Assembly: GCA_945864305.1 (NCBI GenBank)
Contig: CAMBAJ010000011.1
Location: 1 to 43,019 of the forward strand
DNA length: 43,019 nt
Source: an uncultured Clostridia bacterium
Lineage (GTDB): Bacteria; Bacillota; Clostridia; Oscillospirales; Oscillospiraceae
Reading direction: 5' to 3'
The translations under genes were made by a program, and so were the position numbers. Below the pieces are notes generated by a model. That model was not told the origin of the DNA. It saw only the letters and a list, made by a program, of their open reading frames with translations, and ran no database searches. Below are positions 6,780 through 14,019 of this stretch, piece by piece. Numbering within the stretch: position 1 is the stretch's first letter; every line of letters starts with the position of its first letter.

Positions 6780-7856
6780 TCAAAACGCCTCGAAGCGCTT
6801 CCGCATCTCCTCGTCATCGAGCTTGCCATGCTCCGATTGCTCCAACACCTTCATCGCCTCCGCGACAGCGGCGTTCCACTCCTCCACACTGATCTTCTTC
6901 CGATTCTTCCTCTGCTTCAGCCGGTTATAGGCTCGGTCATACTCCACCTGAGCCGGGGTGCGGTTTGCCTTGCCCTGGGCCTCTTTCCGGTGTGCGCCCA
7001 CCTTGCGGCAGGTGCGTTCCGTCTCACCGGGGGCAATGTTGTTGCAGTAGCAGGTGTTATATCCTGCTGTCAGCAGAAAATACTTTCCACAGTTATGGCA
7101 GCGGCGGGGTGCGTTGCCCACAGCTAATCCCCGGTAGAATTCCGTCCGCAGGAAGTCCGTCAGGCTGTTGAAGGTGGCCTTCTCCGCTATAAAGATCTCG
7201 CCCTCCTTCGTCTGGTGCATCATAGGAACGAAGCTCACCTCCATGGGGAAACTCTGGGTGAAATCCTCGCCAAAAAGATGCGCGGCTACGGAGAGCATCT
7301 GGGCGTAGAAGAAGGAGTACGCCTCGGCATAGGCCCCGCTGTTTCTCCGCTTCAGCGGCTCAAAATATTTCTCTGTCATAATGGCGATTTGCTGGCGAAG
7401 CCTCATAAGTTCGCTGGCGAAATCCGCCAGGGCAATGATCATTCCCTGGTAAAGCGCATGGCCCTCTGAAGCCGGGTCCTGCACCTGTGCCCACTTCTCT
7501 TCGTCCGCAAGGAGCCGCTCTAAGGTGTGGTAATTGCTCTCCTCATCCATCTTCAATTCCCGGTACACTGGTAATGTAAACACAACATCCCAGACAGCGT
7601 TCAGCTTCTCCTGTGCGGAGGCTGCGGCGCTGTCTGTTTTTTCTGCCAAGAGTGCCTGAGCGGCCGGGACAAACTCCCTCACTCTCCGATTAATTTCATG
7701 GAGAACTTGCTCATCCAAGTTCATGATATCCACGCAGCACTGTCCGATAGGAACATCCCTCTCTCCAACAAAAACATGGTCATCATGAAAGAACACTGTG
7801 AATTGGTCGTAGGTGTAGGTGAATGGTATCTCTATGCGCTCCATCTTTTCTTCCAT
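6780..7856 (-). CDS. DUF6076 family protein with zinc-ribbon-like motif
   Basis: A 358-residue soluble protein. The first 230 residues are mainly helical and without a motif I can name. Residues about 250-290 hold a cysteine cluster (RRCHNCGKYFLLTAG, CYCNN, RTCRKVGA) that looks like a metal-binding ribbon. The C-terminal 70 residues are basic and helical (YNRLKQRKNRKKISVEEWN). The pattern matches DUF6076 proteins found on integrative elements of Clostridia; their role is unknown, and the basic zinc-ribbon end suggests nucleic-acid contact. The start ATG at 7856 is kept as the longest form; an internal Met at residue 5 is also possible. It is divergent from the excisionase gene. Confidence 0.75.
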   Translation of the reverse strand: MEEKMERIEIPFTYTYDQFTVFFHDDHVFVGERDVPIGQCCVDIMNLDEQVLHEINRRVREFVPAAQALLAEKTDSAAASAQEKLNAVWDVVFTLPVYRELKMDEESNYHTLERLLADEEKWAQVQDPASEGHALYQGMIIALADFASELMRLRQQIAIMTEKYFEPLKRRNSGAYAEAYSFFYAQMLSVAAHLFGEDFTQSFPMEVSFVPMMHQTKEGEIFIAEKATFNSLTDFLRTEFYRGLAVGNAPRRCHNCGKYFLLTAGYNTCYCNNIAPGETERTCRKVGAHRKEAQGKANRTPAQVEYDRAYNRLKQRKNRKKISVEEWNAAVAEAMKVLEQSEHGKLDDEEMRKRFEAF

Positions 7857-7991
7857 AACATCCCCCTTGTACCCGATAGAGAATCGACATTTACCCGAAC
7901 GCGCCCAAATCCATTGAAGCGGCTTCCTGAGTATGTTACCCTCAGCGTACCAGATAAAAAGCTAAAAATCAATCACAGGGAGGTAACAGAC

Positions 7992-8201
7992 ATGAAGGAA
8001 TCCTCGTACAAAAGTTATGACGAGCTGCCGCTGTTCCTGAATGCGGAAACAGTAGCAAAGGTGTTGGGTGTGTCACCAAGTAGTGGGTACGAGTTGATGC
8101 ACGAAGATGGATTCCCCACGCTAAAAATCGGGAACCGCATCGTGGTTCCCAAGGAACAGTTCATCCGATGGGTATCGGAGCATACGGGAGGCAGCGCATG
8201 A
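7992..8201 (+). CDS. Excisionase-type helix-turn-helix protein
   Basis: A 69-residue protein with a MerR/AlpA-like winged helix of the excisionase type: LFLNAETVAKVLGVSPSSGYELMHEDGFPTLKIGNRIVVPKEQFIRWV. Such proteins bend attachment-site DNA to favour excision by the partner tyrosine recombinase, or act as small regulators. The ATG follows GGGAGG at good spacing (an upstream extension in the same frame lacks this). Its stop overlaps the next gene's ATG (ATGA), so it heads the plus-strand operon of replication and mobilization genes. Confidence 0.8.
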   Translation: MKESSYKSYDELPLFLNAETVAKVLGVSPSSGYELMHEDGFPTLKIGNRIVVPKEQFIRWVSEHTGGSA

Positions 8202-8638
8202 AGCATACTCGCAAAGGGAACTTTTTCTCTCTGCCTAACGAGGTGTTCCTCCTGGGACTGAGCCCCGGTGAGTTGGCGGTGTACAGTTACCTGCGGCGGT
8301 GCGAAAGCCGCAAAACGCACCAGTGCTGGCCCAGCTACAAAACCATCGGCGAGGCAGTTGGGATGAGTGAGAACACGGTACGCAAATACACGCTGCGGTT
8401 GGAAGAACGCGGTCTCATCACTACGGAACCGACTGAGGTCACCACCCGGAATGGACAAAAGCGCAATGGGAACCTGCTCTACACCATCCTGCCGATCCAG
8501 GAAGTCATCAACCATTCCTACGAGCGGCAGATGGTGAAACTGGAGGAGGTCACGGAGCGTCAGCAGGTGGCGGAGGAACTGCGAAAACAAGGCCGTGTTC
8601 GCCCCTGTGAGCCGCTGTGTGCGCTTCCTCGGGGCTGA
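8198..8638 (+). CDS. Helix-turn-helix replication-initiation-type protein
   Basis: A 146-residue protein. Residues about 10-90 form a winged HTH (LSPGELAVYSYLRRCESR...CWPSYKTIGEAVGMSENTVRKYTLRLEERGLI) of the kind found in RepA-N/HTH_36 proteins of mobilizable elements. It probably binds DNA at an element origin or regulates the mobilization genes. The ATG overlaps the excisionase stop by 4 bases. Function as an initiator is inferred from family resemblance and gene order; a plain regulator is an alternative. Confidence 0.7.
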   Translation: MKHTRKGNFFSLPNEVFLLGLSPGELAVYSYLRRCESRKTHQCWPSYKTIGEAVGMSENTVRKYTLRLEERGLITTEPTEVTTRNGQKRNGNLLYTILPIQEVINHSYERQMVKLEEVTERQQVAEELRKQGRVRPCEPLCALPRG

Positions 8639-8764
8639 GTGGAGTCCCAGCCCCTGCAAGGGTTTTTGAGGCGGTTTTCGGGAGCCTTTCACGACTCTTC
8701 GGAGGACGAAAGGACAAGCGGGATAAAGAACAGGCGTCAAGTGTGGCGCTCTGTTCAGTCACTT

Positions 8765-8783
8765 CTGCCCGCAGTGCGGGCAG
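8765..8783 (+). other. Candidate oriT palindrome
   Basis: CTGCCCGCA and TGCGGGCAG flank one base. It lies in the 276-bp space before the mobilization accessory gene and relaxase, the usual place of an origin of transfer, and is followed by a G-rich then T-rich run (TTACGGGGGTTTTCGG). The nick site cannot be fixed from sequence alone. Confidence 0.45.
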
Positions 8784-8914
8784 TTACGGGGGTTTTCGGG
8801 GAGTTCCAAAGTGGGGTCAAAATCGAAAGGGCGCTATCACTTCTGCGGTCGTCATCCCCGAAAGCCTACAACCACAAAGAAAAAATGGGGGTCATGCCCT
8901 GGAAGGGAATCATT

Positions 8915-9334
8915 TTGAGCAAGAAAGAAAAATTCGCTCTCTACCTGACGCCGGAGAAAAAGGCAATTTTGGAGAAGCGGTATCAGGAGGACGGCAGCCG
9001 CAGCATCACCGGATTCATTGAGCGGGCCATTGATTTCTACCTGGACTATCTCAGTGCCAACGACGCCGGGCTGTTCCTCCCAACCTCCATCCAGTCCTAT
9101 CTGGACGGTCGGGTGGGTCAGTTGGAAAACAAAATGGCGTTGCTGGTCTACAAACAGGCGGTGGAGTTGGATATGCTCTCCGGGATCATCGCGGACAGCT
9201 TTCAGTTCAGCGAGGAAGAACTGCGCCGACGCCGTGCGGAGAGCGTCCGGAATGTGAAGCAGACCAATGGCCGCATCTCGTTCGAAAAACGGGTGCGGGA
9301 ATCTGTGAAGGATGATGACGGATGGCAAGGCTGA
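8915..9334 (+). CDS. Mobilization accessory protein (MobC/relaxosome-like)
   Basis: A 139-residue basic, helical protein. Its N-terminus (KKEKFALYLTPEKKAILEKRYQEDGSRSITGFIERAIDFYLDYL) has the look of a ribbon-helix-helix DNA-binding domain, and a charged helical tail follows (EEELRRRRAESVRNVKQ). Proteins of this type bind oriT next to the relaxase. I favour the TTG at 8915 because AAGGGA lies at good distance and the product starts MSKKEKF; an in-frame ATG at 8894 is the alternative. The stop overlaps the relaxase start by 13 bases, which indicates translational coupling. Confidence 0.7.
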   Translation: MSKKEKFALYLTPEKKAILEKRYQEDGSRSITGFIERAIDFYLDYLSANDAGLFLPTSIQSYLDGRVGQLENKMALLVYKQAVELDMLSGIIADSFQFSEEELRRRRAESVRNVKQTNGRISFEKRVRESVKDDDGWQG

Positions 9335-11280
9335 TCGTCAAGAGTCCGTACATCAAGTGTGGAGGTGGACACTCAGCAGGCGGCTACATGCGATACATCG
9401 CCACCCGCGAACGAGTAGAGTTGATTCAGGATGACCGCCCTCCCACTCGAAAACAGGAGCAGCTTATCGTAAAACTGGTGAAGGATTTTCCTGACGCAAG
9501 GAAGCTGGATGAATATGCTGACTACCAGGAGCATCCCACCAAGGCCAACGCCTCGACGTTCATCTCTCAGGCGTTGGAGGAAAACTGGAGTGACGTTCAA
9601 AAATCAGATGGCTACATGAAGTACATCGCAACGCGGCCGAGAGCGGAACGGCTCGGCTCTCATGGGCTCTTCGGTGACAAAGATGGTGTGGAGCTGGACA
9701 AGGCCATGGCGGAACTGGAGAACTACACGGGAAACGTATGGACGCACATCATCTCCTTGAAACGGGAGGACGCAGAACGACTGGGCTATGACAATGCCGG
9801 GGCGTGGAGAAATCTTCTCCGCGCCCACCGCAACGACATCGCCGCCGCCATGAACATTCCGCCCCAGGACTTTCGTTGGTACGCGGCATTTCACGATGAA
9901 GGCGACCATCCCCATGTGCACATGATGGCGTGGTCCGTAAAACCCGGGCAGGCGTATCTGTCTCAGGACGGCATCCGGCAAATCAAATCCAAACTCACCA
10001 ACGACATCTTTCAACAAGAGATGCTGCACCTCTATGAGCAGAAAACTGTTTCCCGTGACCAGCTGGTACGGGAAGCGCGGCAGGCCATGCGGGAGTTGGT
10101 TCGGCAGATGCGTAACAGGATCTGCGACCACCCGGAGGCGGAGCGTCTCATGCAGGAGCTGGCACTCCAACTGGAAACGGTCAAGGGGAAGAAGTCCTAC
10201 GGCTATCTTCCCAAGAAGCAAAAGGCTCTGGTGGATGAAATCGTGGACCAGATGGAGCAGCTCCCTACCGTGGCCGAGTGCTACGAAAAGTGGTGGCAGC
10301 TACAAAGTCAGGTGGAAGATTTCTATTCTGAGAAGGAGCGGCACCGCCCGCCGCTGTCACGGCAGAAGGAATTCCGCCAAATCAAGAATGCGGTCATTCA
10401 GGAGGCGAAGACTATCCGGCTGGGAGAGATCACCTTCGAGGATGATGCCCTGCGGCAGAGTGATGAGGTGGATGAAGATGAAAATGGGCCCTGGGACTTC
10501 TGGACGCTGCGCATGGATATACAGGATGAAGGCTCTTCACTGGCGGAGCGGGATGATGCCGTGGAGAGTATGCGGGAGCTGGCAGAGAACGGCAATGTTC
10601 GTGCTCAATACTTCATGGGAAAGCTGTGCCGAGATGGTCCGTTGCTGCCGCCGGACTGGGTGATGGCCCGGTACTGGTTTGACAAAGCGGCGAAGCAGGG
10701 ATACGCTCCCGCCCAGTATGCTCTGGGAAAGCTATATCTCTCTGATGATGCCAGCGTCCATGATTCCGAGCTTGGAATCCAGTGGTTGGAGCACGCCGCC
10801 TACAATGGAAACCACTATGCATCCTACCGTCTGGGCAAAGAATATCTGAAAGGCGAATCGGTAAGAAGGGATATCCGCAAGGCCATGGATCACATCTACA
10901 CATCCGCCCAGGCTGGAAATCCTCATGCGCAGTATCTGCTGGGGAAGCTACTGCTCCAAGGCAAGGTGATTGAGCAGGACAAGGATGCGGGTATCCAATG
11001 GCTAACCCAGGCGGCGGAGCAGGGACACAGCTATGCGCAGTGCCTTCTGGAAAGGCAAAGGGCTTCGATAGCGTCGGAGGTTTTCCTTGCGGTGACGAGG
11101 CTGCTCCACCACATGGCGAACGTCTTTCAGGACAAGTCCCTGCCGCAGAGCGGCACAGGGCTCATCCATGCCGACCGCAAACTCCGTGAACAACTGCGAG
11201 AGAAGCGCCTCGCCCATGGTCACAAGGAGAATGACCATGAGGAACAGCAATATGGCGGTTGGAATATGACCATGAGGTAG
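9322..11280 (+). CDS. MobP3-like relaxase with C-terminal Sel1 repeats
   Basis: A 652-residue relaxase. The N-terminal region (about 1-260) carries the HUH signature HPHVHMMAW near residues 196-204, preceded by FRWYAAFHDEGD. The histidines bind the metal that activates the tyrosine nicking oriT. The likely catalytic tyrosine is in the N-terminal GGYMRYIATRE stretch, which is repeated as DGYMKYIATRP at about 97. Residues about 415-575 contain at least four Sel1-like repeats (AQYFMGKLCRDG, AQYALGKLYLSD, ASYRLGKEYLKG, AQYLLGKLLLQG), helical repeats used for protein contacts. It resembles the MobP3 group found on gut Firmicutes and Bacteroidota elements. It would process oriT DNA for transfer through a helper conjugation system. 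Confidence 0.85.
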   Translation: MARLIVKSPYIKCGGGHSAGGYMRYIATRERVELIQDDRPPTRKQEQLIVKLVKDFPDARKLDEYADYQEHPTKANASTFISQALEENWSDVQKSDGYMKYIATRPRAERLGSHGLFGDKDGVELDKAMAELENYTGNVWTHIISLKREDAERLGYDNAGAWRNLLRAHRNDIAAAMNIPPQDFRWYAAFHDEGDHPHVHMMAWSVKPGQAYLSQDGIRQIKSKLTNDIFQQEMLHLYEQKTVSRDQLVREARQAMRELVRQMRNRICDHPEAERLMQELALQLETVKGKKSYGYLPKKQKALVDEIVDQMEQLPTVAECYEKWWQLQSQVEDFYSEKERHRPPLSRQKEFRQIKNAVIQEAKTIRLGEITFEDDALRQSDEVDEDENGPWDFWTLRMDIQDEGSSLAERDDAVESMRELAENGNVRAQYFMGKLCRDGPLLPPDWVMARYWFDKAAKQGYAPAQYALGKLYLSDDASVHDSELGIQWLEHAAYNGNHYASYRLGKEYLKGESVRRDIRKAMDHIYTSAQAGNPHAQYLLGKLLLQGKVIEQDKDAGIQWLTQAAEQGHSYAQCLLERQRASIASEVFLAVTRLLHHMANVFQDKSLPQSGTGLIHADRKLREQLREKRLAHGHKENDHEEQQYGGWNMTMR

Positions 11281-11304
11281 AGGTTATGCCTACGTTTTGA
11301 TGCC

Positions 11305-11456
11305 GGGGTCAAAAGGGTATTTTGAAATTGACGGTTGTGCATGGTACACAAAATCAGGCCCAACTTCAGCCTGCTTTGGCCGGCATTTGAGGCTTAATTT
11401 CGAACCATTTTTGTGCATATCAACATTTCAAAATCTAAAAACGTCCTTTTGACCCC
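11305..11456. repeat. Long imperfect inverted repeat between relaxase and integrase
   Basis: GGGGTCAAAAGG (11305-11316) and CCTTTTGACCCC (11445-11456) are perfect ends. Inside them further matching segments occur (TTTTGAAAT against ATTTCAAAA; TTGTGCAT on both arms in inverted sense), so the two arms are related over about 50 nt. No gene is seen in 11281-11591. It could form an extended hairpin (termination, single-strand origin) or bind a protein. Confidence 0.55.
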
Positions 11457-11591
11457 AACCTCACGTTTTATCACAGACCACGTTGTTGCTTTCGTAGAAT
11501 ATTCTCTGGCATCCAATCTTTTGTTGGCTTTCTGTTTGCTCTTCCGCTATTGTGTGTTTGCAAAAATCAAAATGGAGGAGTGTGACAACTG

Positions 11592-11663
11592 ATGGTCAGC
11601 GATGCCAACATTGCGGTGCATGAAATGCGATGCAAATCAAAGAATAAAACCCCTGGGAGGTGA
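11592..11663 (+). CDS. Leader peptide frame upstream of integrase
   Basis: A 23-codon frame (MVSDANIAVHEMRCKSKNK...) starts at an ATG preceded by GGAGGAG and ends in a TGA that overlaps the integrase ribosome binding site (GGGAGGTGA). Translation of it would bring ribosomes to the integrase start, suggesting coupling. The peptide itself may have no function. Confidence 0.4.
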   Translation: MVSDANIAVHEMRCKSKNKTPGR

Positions 11664-11669
11664 AAGCAA

Positions 11670-12824
11670 ATGGCAAAACGCAGAGCAAATGGAGAAGGTA
11701 GTATCCGCAAACGGTCTGACGGAAGATGGGAAGGGCGGTATACGGCAGGCTATGATCCTGAGACTGGAAAACGTATCGTAAAAAGTGTTCTTGGTAAAAC
11801 GCAGGCAGAGGTAAAGGAAAAACTCCGGAAAGCTCTGGAGGAAACCCGTGAATTGGATATTATCCGCTCAGATGACTACACCGTGGGAGAGTGGGTGCAG
11901 ACATGGTTTGAACTATACTCCAAACCCAATGTCCGGCCTTCCACAGCAGCGTATTACCGGCGGTTCATCGACTGCCACGTCATTCCATACATCGGACACA
12001 TCAAACTGAACAAGTTGACTGCCAGGGACATTCAAAAACTCTATAACGACCTGAAAGACCATGGTCGGGTACGAGAGGTTCTGAAAGCGAAGAAACCTGG
12101 TCTGAGCAGTTCCTATGTGCGTGGACTTCACATGATGCTCCACAACTGTTTTGAACGTGCCAGAAAAGAACGGCTCATCATGCGCAATCCCACCGAAGAC
12201 TGCATCATACCCAAAATAGAGAAAAAGGAAATGAAAATTCTTCGGCAGGAAGATATCGGTGCGTACCTCAAGGCAGCCGATGCCCGTGGAATGCTTCCCA
12301 TGTTCTTTCTGGAACTGACCAGCGGTCTACGAAAGGGGGAACTGGTGGCTCTGCTCTGGAGTGACCTGGATATTGAGCACAAAACGCTGTCAGTGTCCAA
12401 ACAGGCGGTTCGTGCCGAGGGCGGTGCTATCAAGGTGTCACGGCCCAAGACAGCGACATCTGTCCGAAAAATCTCCATCCCCCAGGAAGCAGTGGACTTG
12501 CTGGTACAGGAGCATAAGAAGCATCCGGACAATCCCTATATGTTCCCTTCCCCCAAGACCGGAGAGATGTGGTTCCCCGATTCCGTGGTCAACCTTCATA
12601 GAAAGATCCTGAAAGACGCAGGTCTGGAACAACTTCGTTTCCACGATCTCAGACACACCTTCGCGACCATGGCGCTTCAAAACGGTGTCGATGTAAAAAC
12701 AGTATCCAGTATGCTGGGCCACTACGACGCAGGCTTCACCCTGAGCGTCTACGCCCATGCCACCGACAGAATGCAGGAAGAGGCCGCGGAAAAGATGGGC
12801 AGTTTCATGGTACAGTCCATGTAA
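11670..12824 (+). CDS. int: Tyrosine site-specific integrase
   Basis: A 384-residue integrase of the Tn916/phage-like tyrosine recombinase family. The first 60 residues form the arm-binding domain (GEGSIRKRSDGRWEGRYTAGYD). Residues about 70-170 form the core-binding domain, and the rest the catalytic domain. The active-site residues are visible: Arg221 (TSGLRKGE), His325 and Arg328 (FHDLRHT), His351 (MLGH) and nucleophile Tyr361 (SVYAH). It would integrate and excise the element by recombining tRNA-Thr anticodon-arm cores. It ends about 225 bp before tRNA-Thr and has its own terminator, the usual layout for a tRNA-targeting element. Confidence 0.93.
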   Translation: MAKRRANGEGSIRKRSDGRWEGRYTAGYDPETGKRIVKSVLGKTQAEVKEKLRKALEETRELDIIRSDDYTVGEWVQTWFELYSKPNVRPSTAAYYRRFIDCHVIPYIGHIKLNKLTARDIQKLYNDLKDHGRVREVLKAKKPGLSSSYVRGLHMMLHNCFERARKERLIMRNPTEDCIIPKIEKKEMKILRQEDIGAYLKAADARGMLPMFFLELTSGLRKGELVALLWSDLDIEHKTLSVSKQAVRAEGGAIKVSRPKTATSVRKISIPQEAVDLLVQEHKKHPDNPYMFPSPKTGEMWFPDSVVNLHRKILKDAGLEQLRFHDLRHTFATMALQNGVDVKTVSSMLGHYDAGFTLSVYAHATDRMQEEAAEKMGSFMVQSM

Positions 12825-12844
12825 ACCCTCCCCACAGAAGCAGA

Positions 12845-12872
12845 GAAAGCACCGGAAAACTCCGGTGCTTTC
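12845..12872 (+). terminator. Integrase terminator
   Basis: GAAAGCACCGGA (12845-12856) and TCCGGTGCTTTC (12861-12872) form a 12-bp stem about 20 bp after the integrase stop. Confidence 0.75.
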
Positions 12873-12887
12873 TGCGTTTCGCTCCCG

Positions 12888-12970
12888 TGTGGGTCAAACG
12901 CGGGGCTTGCGCATGTGCTCAGACTATTTCAATTTCAAAAAATTGATTCGTAATCAGCGCATTGTGGGTC
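12888..12970 (+). repeat. Paired TGTGGGTC repeats and isolated anticodon-arm copy near the right end
   Basis: TGTGGGTC occurs at 12888-12895 and 12963-12970, in the same orientation as the two left-end copies. Between them, 12943-12958 repeats the tRNA-Thr anticodon arm in the opposite orientation (GATTCGTAATCAGC). These fit arm-type sites plus a remnant attachment core. Confidence 0.5.
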
Positions 12971-13014
12971 AAGCACAGAAAATGAGGGGCAGAAAACAAG
13001 AACATTTTAGAACG

Positions 13015-13050
13015 AAAAGCACCCGAAAACCGCCGTTTTCGGGTGCTTTT
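13015..13050. terminator. Bidirectional terminator 3' of tRNA-Thr
   Basis: AAAAGCACCCGAAAAC and GTTTTCGGGTGCTTTT form a 16-bp stem with loop CGCC. It lies directly downstream of the tRNA gene on the minus strand. Confidence 0.75.
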
Positions 13051-13125
13051 GGAGCTGGAAATCAGACTCGAACTGACGACCTGCTGATTACGAATCAGCT
13101 GCTCTACCGACTGAGCTATTCCAGC
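13050..13125 (-). tRNA. tRNA-Thr (anticodon CGU), second copy
   Basis: A complete 76-nt cloverleaf on the minus strand: acceptor GCTGGAA/TTCCAGC, the same D-arm and anticodon arm as the gene at 3223-3298 (loop TTCGTAA), a T-arm with TTCGAGT, and CCA encoded. Its anticodon-arm segment 13077-13094 matches the left core. Acceptor and T-arm bases differ from the first copy but pair internally, so both are intact genes. Confidence 0.92.
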
Positions 13126-13155
13126 TTATCAACTTGTACGCGGGGTGATATAGAA

Positions 13156-13194
13156 ATTACGAATCAGCTGCTCTACCGACTGAGCTACACCAGC
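13156..13194 (-). pseudogene. tRNA-Thr 5'-half remnant
   Basis: 39 bp match the 5' half of tRNA-Thr (acceptor GCTGGTG, D-arm, and half of the anticodon arm ending CGTAAT), but no 3' half follows. It is probably left from an earlier integration or deletion at the same tRNA target. The matching acceptor half (CACCAGC on the tRNA strand) is not in the window. Confidence 0.75.
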
Positions 13195-13506
13195 ATGTCA
13201 CTTCGGACAGTGGCAATCATATCATATTTTTCCCTAACCGTCAACACCATTTTCTCGATTGTTCCATACAGTATTCGCCGCCTTTGTATATTACGTTTTG
13301 TATTTTGCAAGATATCTTTTATTTTTATTTCTCTATTTTGTCATCTTTACAAAAATTTCGCAAGTTTTCTCCAAAAATAAAGGATAAATATCACTGATTC
13401 TATTTCTCGTTTTTCAGCGTTTTCCCCTGTTTTTTCTATCCCCAGCTTTTTCATGCCCGTTTATTTTATTTACATAACTTTTTTGATAAAATTCTTCTAC
13501 AAGAAG

Positions 13507-13603
13507 TTATTCACATTCTCCACAATGTTTTCCACATTTTTAACCCCTTTATTTTCTACATTTACCCTGCCGCCTCAAATTTTGTACAGCTGTTTTTTGC
13601 ACA
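13507..13603. other. Cluster of DnaA-box-like 9-mers in AT-rich spacer
   Basis: The 825-bp spacer 13195-14019 has no gene. It holds TTATTCACA (13507-13515), TTTTCCACA (13528-13536) and TTTTGCACA (13595-13603), all fitting TTWTNCACA, plus the near match TTCTCCACA (13516-13524). The surroundings are very AT-rich. They might be a DnaA-titrating or element-origin site, but AT-rich composition alone raises the chance of such matches. Confidence 0.3.
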
Positions 13604-13842
13604 TAAATAACCTTCTTATCCAATTTACATAATATATTTCTACTTTAAAATTCTCCACTTTCATTTTTAATTTATTGAGGCACCGCTCGTTTTGCGATAC
13701 TATTTTACTATGCTTTCAAAAAAAGCAAGTTCTGGCACTTTACATGCAAAAACGCAAACTATCAACATACACTTTTCACCTTTTTAAGTCAGGACGCTGC
13801 CGTGTAACCAGGGTTAATCCACAAGAATCAAATTGCGGTAAA

Positions 13843-13883
13843 AGGCCCCTCTGTTATAGGTTAATCCTACAACAGAGGGGCCT
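13843..13883 (-). terminator. Terminator of the polA-tsaD operon
   Basis: An 18-bp stem with one mismatch (AGGCCCCTCTGTTATAGG against CCTACAACAGAGGGGCCT) and a 5-nt loop, followed on the minus strand by TTTT. It lies about 135 bp past the tsaD stop. Confidence 0.65.
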
Positions 13884-14019
13884 CTTACCTAAAAGTCAGA
13901 ACAGATATGTGCACTTTGGTCCGATAACATTTTGTGATGAGAAACAAACGTCCGGGTTCAGCGGCTCGCCGCAGGCGTTCCTCTCCCCTTTGCGCCCGTT
14001 CTTCTTGAGGGTTTCATTT

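Larger units (their letters stand above)
3391..13094. mobile_element. Integrative and mobilizable element at tRNA-Thr
   Basis: The borders are set by an 18-bp direct repeat matching the tRNA-Thr anticodon arm (3391-3408 and 13077-13094). Near each end there are two same-strand copies of TGTGGGTC (3523-3530 and 3535-3542; 12888-12895 and 12963-12970), which look like arm-type integrase sites. Inside are integrase, excisionase, HTH replication-type protein, mobilization accessory protein, relaxase, DUF6076 gene, membrane-anchored XRE regulator and a Fic toxin pair. No coupling protein or type IV secretion genes occur, so transfer would need a helper element. The exact left border is less certain than the right, because the left core is not followed by the missing half of any tRNA. 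Confidence 0.65.

Noticed and set aside
6481-6783. 100-codon minus-strand frame
   Set aside because: Cys/Trp-rich, no family, and it overlaps the terminator of the DUF6076 gene and a better-supported sigma-like frame.
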